Source of the DNA: Erythrobacter sp. UBA1916
GTDB taxonomy: Bacteria; Pseudomonadota; Alphaproteobacteria; Sphingomonadales; Sphingomonadaceae
DNA length: 64,000 nt
Assembly: GCA_002337385.1 (NCBI GenBank)
Contig: DDFY01000004.1
Location: 47,520-111,519, forward strand
Direction of reading: 5' to 3'
Positions 1 through 8,642 of the stretch are shown piece after piece. The first letter of the stretch is position 1; each line of letters begins with the position of its first letter. A program made the position numbers and the translations under genes. Under the pieces are notes generated by a model. That model was not told the DNA's origin, did not search any database, and was given only the letters and a program-made list of their open reading frames with translations.

Positions 1-29
1 CCCGCCTGCCGCTCCATTCGGCAGGCGGG
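1..29. repeat. Perfect 11-bp inverted repeat
   Basis: The first 11 bases (CCCGCCTGCCG) pair perfectly with bases 19-29 around a 7-base loop. This is a strong hairpin, but no T-tract follows on the plus strand. It could be a terminator of a gene left of the window, read on either strand, or the edge of a dispersed repeat. The left flank is not visible. Confidence 0.5.
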
Positions 30-148
30 AATCATTCATGGTATATGGCCATTTTACGGGAGATGATCTGGAAGTATCCAGGTTATCGAATGCGGACCTG
101 GGTTGCCCGGCAAAACCTTGACTTGAAGACGATGGAATAGAACAGCGT

Positions 149-904
149 ATGTTTAAAAGATCTGCACGACAGCGCGAGATAGTGGCTATGCTGCGCAGCG
201 GCATCACCCTATCAGTCGTCGGACTGGCAGAAGAGCTCGGTGTTTCCGATGAGACCATCCGTCGCGAATTGCGGGTTCTTGAGGAACAGGGCGTCGTTCA
301 TCGCGAACATGGCGGCGCTCGGTTGGCGGCGCCGACCCTGGAGGGGCCGCTGCACCAGCGCATGGAGGAAAACTCCGAAGCCAAACTTCGCATTGCACGG
401 GCCGCCGCCGAGTTCGTGTCCGACGGAGACATCCTGTTCATCGATTCCGGCACCACCTCGTGCTACATTGCCCGGCAACTGGTCGACCGCAGGTCGCTGA
501 CCATCATCACCAACTCTCTGTGCGTGGCTTCGGACCTCGGTGGTATCAACAACAACAGGCTCTTTTTGGCCTCAGGAGAGATGGATTACGAATACCGCGC
601 CTTTTCGGATGCAACGGCACAGGAATTTGTATCGGGCTTCACCCCACATCTGTCGATTCTCTCGGTAGGCGGGATCAGCCTGGATACGGGTCTGTCGGAT
701 TTTCACCCCGGCGAAGCGGCTATGAGCCGAATTGCCTACGCCACGTCACAAAAGGTTTTGCTCGGCGCAGATTCATCGAAATTCGGCCGTCATGGGTTGA
801 TGCGTACGGCTCAACCGACCGATGTGGACGTTCTTGTGACCGAAAAAGAGCTCGACGCCGAGTTCGCTCAAGCCTTCTCTCATGCTGAGATCGTAGTTGC
901 ATAA
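149..904 (+). CDS. DeoR/GlpR-family transcriptional regulator
   Basis: A 251-residue protein of the usual DeoR-family length. Residues about 3-58 form the DeoR winged helix-turn-helix (AEELGVSDETIRRELRVLEE). Residues about 75-235 form the DeoRC sensor domain, with the SGTTS phosphate-sugar pocket and the late GADSSKFGRHG segment. Such proteins usually repress sugar or polyol catabolic genes and release DNA on binding a sugar phosphate. The ATG at 149 is preceded only by a weak GGAA. It converges on the POT-like transporter and overlaps its end by 25 bp, so co-transcription is excluded. The target is unknown because no sugar operon is visible. Confidence 0.85.
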   Translation: MFKRSARQREIVAMLRSGITLSVVGLAEELGVSDETIRRELRVLEEQGVVHREHGGARLAAPTLEGPLHQRMEENSEAKLRIARAAAEFVSDGDILFIDSGTTSCYIARQLVDRRSLTIITNSLCVASDLGGINNNRLFLASGEMDYEYRAFSDATAQEFVSGFTPHLSILSVGGISLDTGLSDFHPGEAAMSRIAYATSQKVLLGADSSKFGRHGLMRTAQPTDVDVLVTEKELDAEFAQAFSHAEIVVA

Positions 905-2259
905 GCGTTGCGCCGGGCAACAACGGGAAAGAGCAGCGAGATGATAATAAGCACTGCCCCGCAGGCGCTCACGGCCGAGTGAACGAGCCAGAACGCCGTG
1001 CTATCCATGGCTTCGAAATGGGTGCCAATCCAGCCAACCCATAGACTGGCGAAGAACCCATGCAGATAAAACAGGCCGACCCACAGGCCAGTTTGTCCCT
1101 TCGGTGCAAGGCTTGTCGCGAGGCTCAATCCCGATGGCCATACGAGCACTACGGCCAGATCGATCAGGACAAGATAGCCCAGCAGCAAAAGTGGCGACAC
1201 GCTGCCACCGGTTGCGGACTCACCATAGGCAAGGACAAGATAGCCGGCCGCACACATCACGCACCCCAGGCCGATCTGTGTCAGCGGGCCAATCTGTATT
1301 CCTCTTTTCGACAGGTACCGGAAAACCGCCTGAGACGCGAAGATGAGCAGGATCGTCAACAGCCCGTCCATTGCCAGGATCCAGCCGACCGGGGTGTCCC
1401 ATTCGCCCATGGAAAGATCGACCCGCTGCTGGCTCCAGACCAGCACGATATTCGCTATCTGACCATATGCCGCGAAACACAGGTAGGTAGCGATTACCCC
1501 TACGCACAGGCGGGTCATCGCAACCACGTATCCGGCACCCTGCGGTTCTGTATCCCGACCGCTTGGTGCCTGCGGAGAATTCGCGGAAGAGTTTGCCGAG
1601 CGATATTTGCCGCCGACGATCGCGATATAGATGGCGAGGGCAAGTGCGAGGCCGCCTGCGGCGAGCCCCAGCGCGATTTGCCAGCCGGCCAGGAGCGCCA
1701 CAGATCCGAGAGCCAGGGGGCCGCAGACGACGCCCACATTCAGAAAGACGAGATAGTAGGAATAGGCCTTTCGTCGTTGTGTTTCGCTTTCAAATAGAGA
1801 GCCCAACTGAACCGAGAGATTACCTTTCAGCAGGCCGGTTCCTGCAGCAAACAGTATGAGGCCGAGAAGGAAGCCGGTAATCGAGACCATGAGCAAAAGC
1901 CCTGCTATCATGCTCGCCCCCCCAGTCAGAACCGAGCCCCGCCGACCGAGCAGAAGGTCGCCGATCAACCCGCCAATCGGAATTGAAAGATAGACCAGGG
2001 CATTTGTGAAGCCATAGATCTGCGATGCGAGAGCCACGGGGGAATTCGGCACATCCGTGCGCCGATCCAGCAAGGAGCAAAGGAAATCGAATCCGTGTAT
2101 GCTGTCGCTCTGCGGGATCAGTTGTTCGACAAGCAGGACAGTCAGCATCGATTTGAGACCGGCAAGAGCAAAGCGCTCCCAGAACTCGGTCAACGATAGT
2201 CCGAGAAAGACATCGCGGCGCTGCAGCAGCGATGTAGATTGCTCCTGCGACGGGTGCAT
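880..2259 (-). CDS. POT/PTR2-like proton-coupled peptide transporter
   Basis: A 459-residue hydrophobic protein with about 12 membrane segments. Three POT-family signatures are visible: ExxERF at residues 25-30 (EFWERF), a GDLLLGRRGS loop after helix 2-3, and the FxxxNxG-like FLNVGVVCGP. The usual YYG after ERF is ALAG here, so substrate range may differ from classic di- and tripeptide carriers. The family imports small peptides or related solutes with protons across the inner membrane. The ATG at 2259 has a strong AAGGAGG ribosome site five bases upstream. Its neighbours do not reveal the substrate. Confidence 0.75.
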   Translation of the reverse strand: MHPSQEQSTSLLQRRDVFLGLSLTEFWERFALAGLKSMLTVLLVEQLIPQSDSIHGFDFLCSLLDRRTDVPNSPVALASQIYGFTNALVYLSIPIGGLIGDLLLGRRGSVLTGGASMIAGLLLMVSITGFLLGLILFAAGTGLLKGNLSVQLGSLFESETQRRKAYSYYLVFLNVGVVCGPLALGSVALLAGWQIALGLAAGGLALALAIYIAIVGGKYRSANSSANSPQAPSGRDTEPQGAGYVVAMTRLCVGVIATYLCFAAYGQIANIVLVWSQQRVDLSMGEWDTPVGWILAMDGLLTILLIFASQAVFRYLSKRGIQIGPLTQIGLGCVMCAAGYLVLAYGESATGGSVSPLLLLGYLVLIDLAVVLVWPSGLSLATSLAPKGQTGLWVGLFYLHGFFASLWVGWIGTHFEAMDSTAFWLVHSAVSACGAVLIIISLLFPVVARRNAYATTISA

Positions 2260-3207
2260 GGGGCCTCCTTGGCAAATGAGGTCCGCATAAGAAGACGATC
2301 ATAACACCATCATGACAGCCGCCGAACACATTGGCCTGCCACTTTGGACAGCATCATCGCCAGCAAGTGCCGAAGGACGGTATGGCAGCGGAATTTTCAC
2401 CCTGGGAGGATTGTCCGAACTGACCGCGTGTCTGATTTGAGCGCGCAGCCTGAGCCGCCGACACTCTATCGAGAACGCCTGCTATTCCAGTCTTTGCGGC
2501 TGAAGGGAGGCTACCGGATCGTGAGGATGCCGCCGTTCCAGCTGCATGTAGTTGACGTCCGCTTTTGGACTCGCCGAACTAAGCCCGGAACGGCCGATAT
2601 TAGGGCGCTTAGCTGCCATCCACTTTTCCTGCACAAACGGCAACTTTTGGATCAGAGCGTGAGCATCGCAACTGCCTGAGAGAGGGGGGCACAAGGCAAA
2701 AGTCGAAACGCGCATGTTGGCTTTATGCTTTGCGGACCGGTTCGATAGTCCTCCCTGCTTTGAGGGGACGGGGGAGGGGATGACGAACTGATCATCTCAA
2801 AGCTGTTGCGTAAGATCCTACGAACGCGAGTTCGCCACGATCCGTTCGCGGCGCCATTTGACCCCGCGCGCCGCGCTCAGCTCCCCCCCTCGCCTGCGCG
2901 CTTCGTCTATCGGATTTCACGCATTGGGCTGCTTTTGATGCGGGGCGGTTGCCCACGGTGCTCCGTGCGACACTGGCCATATTGCGCTTCACGCGTTTTC
3001 GCGCACCTGGACCACCATTTCCGCTCCATGCGGCATATGGTCGGGCGGTTGGCACCGTCCTTGCGCTTGCCCCCTCGCCAAGCCCCGCCCGGCGCAAGCC
3101 GGGCTGCACGAGGGTTCCTCCTCGTGGTTCTTTCCTGATTTCGTGATCCCCTTGCGGTGGGGACACCATCAAAACAGGGCGTGGGGAGGCCGTTGTCTCT
3201 CCACTCC
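2260..3207. other. Long stretch without a convincing gene, left of the integrase module
   Basis: About 950 bp with only weak ORFs. The best is a minus-strand frame at 2792-3172 (Arg/Gly/Ala-rich, start TTG or ATG, no ribosome site), just after the helix-turn-helix gene; it may be a degraded or spurious ORF. Bases 3164-3174 (CACCATCAAAA) are inverted at 3216-3226 across the end of the 3208-3987 gene and could fold in its 3' region. Composition is uneven, with G/C runs near 2690-2780. No transposase or integration site is recognisable. Confidence 0.4.
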
Positions 3208-3987
3208 TTATTCTTTTTTGATGGTGGAGGGGGGATTCAGACCAGTTTCTGAACTCGCCGCTCCGGTAAGCGAGGGGGTGGCCATTTCGATGTATTCTCG
3301 CTGTTGCTCAGGCTGGCCTGGATAGAGCGCTGCCGCGCGCTCTGCAGGTGTCTTGGCTGCCGCCAGCGCTGCAGCGAGGTTGTCGCGCCTCGTGCGGGTC
3401 GAAAGGGTGCGGCGTTCCCGCAGACCCACGTATGGCTTGGGCGGGTAGCGGGGAGGGTCGAAGGTCTTGCCCTTGCGCCGGAGCTTCTCCTTCAGCCACT
3501 TGAAGCAGCGTTCGGGCAGGCGGGCCATGTCGAAAAAGTAGGCATTGGAGACCTGTCTCACTTGCGGACCTTCACCGGGAGCATTGCCGGTGCGTTCGGT
3601 ACGCCGGATCCAATCGATGAACCCGTGCGCGTTGAGCTGCTTTAGACAGCGCACGATCGTCGCGCGTGACAGCCTGGTCAGACGCATCAGGGCATCGAGG
3701 CTGGGCTCGCACAGACCTGTCTTGAAGTTGATGCATTTGCGCAGGATCGTCGCCAGCACCGTGCGGCAGTTGGCGTTGAGCTCATGCTGCTCGCCCTTGC
3801 GCTTGATCAGGTTGCGCCAGTCGTCGAACACATCGAGGTAGCGGTCGACGAAGGCAATACCGTGCTGGAGGGGCCTGAACACCTGCGCGCGAGGATCGTT
3901 GATATCGAAGCTGTTGCGCCGAACCGGCTGGCCGGTGGTTTTGGTGCCGAACAGTGCGTGCGGCCGCGTGCCTGCCGCGCCGCTCAT
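3208..3987 (-). CDS. Helix-turn-helix protein of a mobile element (possible replication or accessory protein)
   Basis: A 259-residue basic protein. Residues about 85-135 carry a winged-helix segment (LDALMRLTRLSRATIVRCLK), typical of helix-turn-helix proteins in plasmids, phages and integrative elements. The C-terminal half is Arg/Lys- and Pro-rich and probably disordered. It lies 19 bp downstream of the integrase on the same strand, suggesting one transcription unit. A role in excision control or replication is inferred only from position. The start ATG at 3987 has a weak ribosome site. Confidence 0.55.
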   Translation of the reverse strand: MSGAAGTRPHALFGTKTTGQPVRRNSFDINDPRAQVFRPLQHGIAFVDRYLDVFDDWRNLIKRKGEQHELNANCRTVLATILRKCINFKTGLCEPSLDALMRLTRLSRATIVRCLKQLNAHGFIDWIRRTERTGNAPGEGPQVRQVSNAYFFDMARLPERCFKWLKEKLRRKGKTFDPPRYPPKPYVGLRERRTLSTRTRRDNLAAALAAAKTPAERAAALYPGQPEQQREYIEMATPSLTGAASSETGLNPPSTIKKE

Positions 3988-4006
3988 GCTTCACACCGTG
4001 CGGTTC

Positions 4007-5272
4007 TTAGTGCCGCGGTCCTTCGCGCAGGACCTTGAAGTGGGGCATGCCGTCCATGAGAAGGTCGGCCCATTCCTGCGCTAGTTCGCGCCGACGTGGC
4101 ATATAGGCGGCGCGGTTGTAGATCGCCTCCACACCCTGTGGTTTGTGCGCCAGCATCAGGTCGATGACCGCCCGGTCTCCCGGCCGGCCAAGCTCGCTCG
4201 CACGCTCGTTCATGATCGTGGAGAAGGTGCTGCGCCAACCGTGCGGCACATGCCGACCAGCGAATTTGCTGCGGAGATAGGTTACCGAAAGCGTGGCATC
4301 GCTGATGGGACGGTGCGAGAAGCGGATCGAGGGGAAGAGGTACTGACGCTGGCTTCCCCACTCGCCGATCGCTAGTTTGACGAGCTCGGCCGATTGTCGC
4401 GAGAGGGGCAGCACGAACTCGAAGTCCTCGCGCTCCGCCTCTGCCAGTGCGAGCTTCATCTTGCGTGCGGGCACTACCCACACCGGTTCCGGCCCATCCA
4501 AGCCGTGAAATTCCGGAATCTCGGCCATTCGGACCATCCCCGGCCTGGCTGCTGTCAGGGCCAGCAGAAATGATGCCATTCTCGTTGATGGCTGCGAGGG
4601 CTGGACTGCCAGCTCCTTCAGCAGAGATTGAGCCTGAGCCAGGTTCGTCAACGCTGGATAAGCCTGCTTGCGGACCGGGCGCAGGATCGCACGAATGGCC
4701 TGGGCAGGGTTCGAAGTAGCCTGTTCGGTTACGACGGCCAGATCGAAGATCGCAGAGATGCGGCCAAGCACCTGATGCGCGGTTCCTTCGGTTCCGCGTG
4801 CCTGTATCGCCTCGATCACCGAACGCACATCTGAAGGCTTGATCGCCGTGAGTGGGAGCGAGCCCAGGCGAGGATAGACATCGACTTCGAGGCTGCGGGC
4901 AACCTTCTTGGCGTGATTGGGGCGCCAGCGCCCGTCCTGTCGTGCCAGCCATCGCTTGGCCGCTGCGCGAAATGTGGTCTCTTCCGGCGTTGGCGCTGAG
5001 CGTCGCTCGCGGATAGCCTTGGCCTTGTTGCCGGGGTCGAGACCATCGCGAAGCATGCGCAAGGCGTCCTCGCGCTTCAGTCTGGCCTCCTTCAACGTGA
5101 CCTTCGGATAGGGGCCGAGAGTGAGTTGCTTCTCTTTGCCCCCGAATCGATACTTGAGGCGCCAGCTCTTGAACCCGGTCGGAGTTACGTACAGGTGCAG
5201 ACCATGACCGTCGAAGAGCTTCACCGGGCGTGGGCCTGGCGAGGCGTTGCGACAATCTCGATCGGTCAACAT
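4007..5272 (-). CDS. int: P4-type tyrosine recombinase/integrase
   Basis: A 421-residue integrase of normal length. The N-terminal arm-binding domain (DUF4102-like; KLFDGHGLHLYVTPTG, KLTLGPYPKVTL-like strand) is followed by a SAM-like core-binding domain at about 100-190 and the catalytic domain. Visible catalytic parts are Arg in ALTAARPGMVRMAE, HGWR as the H-x-x-R box, and the nucleophile Tyr in VEAIYNRAAY. It should insert DNA site-specifically into a tRNA 3' end, and a tRNA-Val lies 158 bp upstream in the same orientation. The ATG at 5272 follows a G-rich ribosome site. The gene looks intact. Confidence 0.92.
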   Translation of the reverse strand: MLTDRDCRNASPGPRPVKLFDGHGLHLYVTPTGFKSWRLKYRFGGKEKQLTLGPYPKVTLKEARLKREDALRMLRDGLDPGNKAKAIRERRSAPTPEETTFRAAAKRWLARQDGRWRPNHAKKVARSLEVDVYPRLGSLPLTAIKPSDVRSVIEAIQARGTEGTAHQVLGRISAIFDLAVVTEQATSNPAQAIRAILRPVRKQAYPALTNLAQAQSLLKELAVQPSQPSTRMASFLLALTAARPGMVRMAEIPEFHGLDGPEPVWVVPARKMKLALAEAEREDFEFVLPLSRQSAELVKLAIGEWGSQRQYLFPSIRFSHRPISDATLSVTYLRSKFAGRHVPHGWRSTFSTIMNERASELGRPGDRAVIDLMLAHKPQGVEAIYNRAAYMPRRRELAQEWADLLMDGMPHFKVLREGPRH

Positions 5273-5275
5273 CCG

Positions 5276-5318
5276 GTGCCCCCAGCAGCTTGGGCGTGTG
5301 CCCCCAGAATACCCCCAG
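5276..5318. repeat. Phased direct repeats beside the integrase (candidate arm-type sites)
   Basis: GTGCCCCCAG occurs at 5276-5285 and again at 5298-5307, with TACCCCCAG at 5310-5318. Matching bases are offset by 22 and 11 bp, which is two turns and one turn of the helix. The repeats sit between the integrase start and the tRNA 3' end, where arm-type integrase or excisionase sites are expected. Binding is inferred. Confidence 0.45.
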
Positions 5319-5430
5319 ATGCCCCGCGCTTCCCTGCGAACGGGTGGGAACTCTTGCTAAGCTGAATGCACGGAAAACCGTGCTTTTGCAACGGTTGTGG
5401 GAGCTTCCAGCAATGTCGGGGAAGGGCGAA

Positions 5431-5505
5431 TGGTGGGCGCGGCAAGGATTGAACTTGCGACCCCACCCGTGTGAAGGGTGTGCTCTACCACTGAGCTACG
5501 CGCCC
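5431..5505 (-). tRNA. tRNA-Val(CAC)
   Basis: A complete 75-nt cloverleaf with encoded CCA (5431-5433). The acceptor stem is GGGCGCG with CGCGCCC, the D-arm has GCTC with GAGC, and the anticodon stem is CACCC with GGGTG around loop TTCACAC, giving anticodon CAC. The T-arm loop is TTCAATC. The tRNA reads toward the integrase and is the likely attachment target of the element to its left. Confidence 0.95.
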
Positions 5506-5600
5506 GCCCTGGCGATTCGCGATAGGTCGCGTCCCGGGCAGGGGCGCGCCTTTGCCAGTTGTCCTCGCACTTGGCAAGGGCCTCGTGCGCAGAGACCCGA

Positions 5601-7496
5601 TCAACGCCCCGTCAGGAACGACAGCGCCGCATCCCAACCCAGCGGTGCTGGCGCATCGACAGAGCTGCGGGCTTGCCCCTCGACTACGCATCCAAGGCAC
5701 CGCGCCTGCACGCCGGGCGTGGCCAAAATCTGCTCCAGATCGCGGAGCATGTCGGCCACGATTTCTCGCTTGTCGCCCGCAATCGCGGCGGAAACTGACA
5801 GCGGTGCGCGTGCCTCCGGCGGCTGCCCGGTCAGCACGCTCGCAACCATCGCCTCGAATGGATCGGGCTTGTCGGCCAGCCGTTTCACGCCCCAGTCTCC
5901 GTCCTCAAGCCCGGCCTGCTCAGCGGCATAGGCGAGGGCATCGTCGAGCCCGCCGAACTGGTCCACCAGTCCGATCTGACGCGCCGTGCCGCCGGTCCAT
6001 ACGCGCCCTTGCGCCACCTCTTCGACCTGCGCTTGCGATAGCTTGCGTGCCTCTCGCACGAGGCCGGTGAAGCGGCGGTAATAGGATTGCGTTTCGATCC
6101 GCAGCAATGCATCGGCCTCTGGCGAGAAGCCGCCCAGCAGATCGGGTTGGCCAGATAGCGGCGTGACCCCGATGTGCTCGGGATTGACGCCATAGTCCCG
6201 CAGCAGGCCTTCAAACGAGGGGACCATCAGCACAACGCCAATCGAGCCAGTCACCGTCTCGGGCTCGGCGAAAATTCTCTGGCCTGCGGTGGAGATCCAA
6301 TAACCGCCGCTGGTGGCATAGTTGGCCATCGAAATCACCACCGGAATGTTCTTGTCGCGGTAGCGCATGAGCGCGCGGCGGATCGTTTCCGAACCGGTGA
6401 CCGTGCCGCCGGGCGAATCGACCCGCACCACCAGCGCGGCAAGATCGTCGTCGAGTGCATCGTTGAGTAAACGCTCGATCCTGGCGGCGCCGGCGGTGCC
6501 GGGGCCCGCATTGCTGTCGTTGATCGCCCCGGCGATGGTCACCACGCCGATCCGCTTGTCGCCAGTGTCGTCGTCCGCCGCCGTGTTGGCGAGAAAGACG
6601 CCAAGCTCGGTGTGGGCGAAGGCACCGGGAAGATCGCTCCACTCGTCCTTGCCGGCCAGCTCGGCCATATGCGCGCCCCACTGGGCATAGGTACCGATGG
6701 TATCGGCGAACCCGGCGTTGACGGCGAGCTTGGCCATGTCGCCGTCCTCAGCCGTGAGCGCGGCCTCGATGTTGGTGGTGATCGCGTCGAAGTCGGCCTC
6801 GGGGCGGGCCCTGACGATTGCCGCCTGATATTCTTCCCACAGCTGGCTGATATAGGTTTCGGTGTTCTGGCGGAATTCGGGCGACATGGCGGCATTGGCA
6901 TAGGGTTCGCCCGTGCCTTTGTAGTCGCCTGCCTGATAGACATGCGCGGTCACGCCGAACCGCTTGAGGGCATCGGCATAGAACAGGATCGTGCCGCCGG
7001 GGCCGCGAATGGCGACGCCGCCGAGCGGGTCGACCCAGACATCGTCGGCCTGAGCCGCCAGCATCATTCCATCATCGGTGTAGGCGAGGGCATAGCTGCT
7101 CACTTTCTTGCCCGTCGCGCGGAAGCGGGCGAGCGCATCGGCGACGTCCTTGACCGAGACCTGACCGCCGCCAGTGAAGGTGGTCAGGTCAAGCGCGATG
7201 GCCTTGATCCGGTCGTCTTCGGCGGCGCTGTCGATTGCGCGGATGAGATCGTGCGCGGCATATTCGCGCGTTGGCAGGCTGCGCGACAACAGGGTCGAGA
7301 GCGGGTCGATGGTGGCGACCTCCTCGACGATGGAGCCATCGAGCTTCAGCAGCAGTGCACCGTCGCGGACATCGCCCGGATTGGGGCGGGCGGTGAGGGC
7401 GGCGAACAGAACGGTGAAAAACAGCAGGAGGAAGGCAAGTGCCAACGCATCCTTGATTCCGACCAGCAGGCGCCAGACCTTGCGCGCAAAACTCAT
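5601..7496 (-). CDS. sppA: Signal peptide peptidase SppA, 67K type
   Basis: A 631-residue, double-domain SppA (the short type is about 300). One membrane anchor spans residues about 16-36, with the catalytic body outside. The catalytic Lys is K193 in GDYKGTGEPY, and the nucleophile Ser is S396 in NYATSGGYWIS, matching K209 and S409 of the E. coli enzyme. SPGGTVTG precedes the second domain core. It digests signal peptides left in the inner membrane after secretion. The ATG at 7496 has AGGG upstream. It is divergent from pyrB. Confidence 0.93.
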   Translation of the reverse strand: MSFARKVWRLLVGIKDALALAFLLLFFTVLFAALTARPNPGDVRDGALLLKLDGSIVEEVATIDPLSTLLSRSLPTREYAAHDLIRAIDSAAEDDRIKAIALDLTTFTGGGQVSVKDVADALARFRATGKKVSSYALAYTDDGMMLAAQADDVWVDPLGGVAIRGPGGTILFYADALKRFGVTAHVYQAGDYKGTGEPYANAAMSPEFRQNTETYISQLWEEYQAAIVRARPEADFDAITTNIEAALTAEDGDMAKLAVNAGFADTIGTYAQWGAHMAELAGKDEWSDLPGAFAHTELGVFLANTAADDDTGDKRIGVVTIAGAINDSNAGPGTAGAARIERLLNDALDDDLAALVVRVDSPGGTVTGSETIRRALMRYRDKNIPVVISMANYATSGGYWISTAGQRIFAEPETVTGSIGVVLMVPSFEGLLRDYGVNPEHIGVTPLSGQPDLLGGFSPEADALLRIETQSYYRRFTGLVREARKLSQAQVEEVAQGRVWTGGTARQIGLVDQFGGLDDALAYAAEQAGLEDGDWGVKRLADKPDPFEAMVASVLTGQPPEARAPLSVSAAIAGDKREIVADMLRDLEQILATPGVQARCLGCVVEGQARSSVDAPAPLGWDAALSFLTGR

Positions 7497-7610
7497 GTTA
7501 TTGACCCTATTTCTCGTCCGATGCCTGCCAGCCTAGTCAGCCTTTGCCAAGCCCGCCAGCGGCAAAAGCGCTTGAGCCGCAGGGCGCTTGCGATTAACGG
7601 CTCAGGCTTG

Positions 7611-8642
7611 ATGACATCGGCGCACACTTCTTCGGCCGGCTCGCGCTTTCCCGCGGGCAAACGGGCCTATCCGCACCGCGACCTGATCGCCATTTCCCAA
7701 CTTGAGCGGCACGAGATCCTCTACCTGCTGGCCGAGGCCGAGCAATGGGTGGAGTTCAACCGCCGCGCCAACAAGCATTCGGATGCGCTGGCCGGGCTCA
7801 CCATCATCAACGCCTTCTTCGAGAACTCGACGCGCACGCTGCTGAGCTTCGAGATCGCGGGCAAGCGACTGGGGGCCGATGTGGTCAACATGCATGCCTC
7901 GCAATCGAGCATCAAGAAGGGCGAAACGCTGATCGACACGGCGGTGACGCTGAATGCCATGCGCGCCGATGCGATCGTGATCCGCCACGGGTCGAGCGGG
8001 GCCGTGGGGCTGATCGCGAGCAAGGTCGATTGCCCGGTGCTCAATGCGGGCGACGGGCAGCACGAACACCCGACGCAGGCGCTGCTCGATGCGCTGGCCC
8101 TGCGGCGTGCTCTGCGCGAGCGGGGCGCGGATAACGAGGACTTTACCGGGCTGACGGTGACGATCTGCGGCGACATCCTGCACAGCCGGGTCGCGCGGTC
8201 CAACATCCTGTCGTTGCAGGCGCTGGGGGCAACGGTGCGCGCCTGCGCGCCGCCAGCGCTGATGCCGAAGGGGATCGAGGCCATGGGCGTGCAGCCGTTC
8301 CACGATTTCGACCGGGCGCTGGCCGGGACTGACGTGGTGATGATGCTGCGCCTTCAGAACGAGCGGATGGACGGGCAGTTCATTCCTTCCCCACGCGAAT
8401 ATCACCACCTCTATGGTCTCACCCGCGAACGATTGGCGAACCATGCGCCTGAGGCCATCGTGATGCATCCCGGTCCGATGAACCGCGGCGTGGAGATCGA
8501 CAGCGACGTAGCGGACGATCCGGCGGTGTCGCTGATCACGGCGCAGGTCGAGATGGGCGTGGCGATCCGCATGGCCTGCCTCGATGTGCTGACCCGCCGC
8601 ACGCGCGGTGTGGCCGGGTGGAAAGACGGGGAGTGGGTATGA
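7611..8642 (+). CDS. pyrB: Aspartate carbamoyltransferase catalytic subunit
   Basis: A 343-residue ATCase of normal size that joins carbamoyl phosphate and aspartate, the first committed step of pyrimidine synthesis. The carbamoyl-phosphate loop FFENSTRTLLSFE and the HPTQALLD motif are intact, and VMHPGPMNRG lies near the C-terminus. The open frame runs much further upstream, but family homology begins at MTSAHTSSAG, so the ATG at 7611 is chosen despite a poor ribosome site. It overlaps the next gene by four bases (ATGA), implying translational coupling with its dihydroorotase-like partner. Confidence 0.95.
   Translation: MTSAHTSSAGSRFPAGKRAYPHRDLIAISQLERHEILYLLAEAEQWVEFNRRANKHSDALAGLTIINAFFENSTRTLLSFEIAGKRLGADVVNMHASQSSIKKGETLIDTAVTLNAMRADAIVIRHGSSGAVGLIASKVDCPVLNAGDGQHEHPTQALLDALALRRALRERGADNEDFTGLTVTICGDILHSRVARSNILSLQALGATVRACAPPALMPKGIEAMGVQPFHDFDRALAGTDVVMMLRLQNERMDGQFIPSPREYHHLYGLTRERLANHAPEAIVMHPGPMNRGVEIDSDVADDPAVSLITAQVEMGVAIRMACLDVLTRRTRGVAGWKDGEWV

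Noticed and set aside
2792..3172. 126-codon minus-strand ORF after the helix-turn-helix gene
   Set aside because: Very Arg/Gly-rich, no ribosome site, start TTG or ATG uncertain; kept only as a note in the gene-poor region.
3984..5255. 423-codon minus-strand ORF overlapping the integrase
   Set aside because: A different frame over the integrase, Gly/Arg/Ser-rich, without catalytic motifs; the 4007-5272 frame carries the integrase signature.
5368..5387. Hairpin GCACGG-AAAA-CCGTGC plus TTTT as a terminator
   Set aside because: It would terminate plus-strand transcription, but no plus-strand gene lies before it; it may be part of the attachment region, without proof.
6612..7610. Long open extension upstream of pyrB in the same frame (about 330 codons)
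   Set aside because: It lies antisense to sppA; it is a GC-rich shadow frame without homology, and ATCase homology begins only near 7611.
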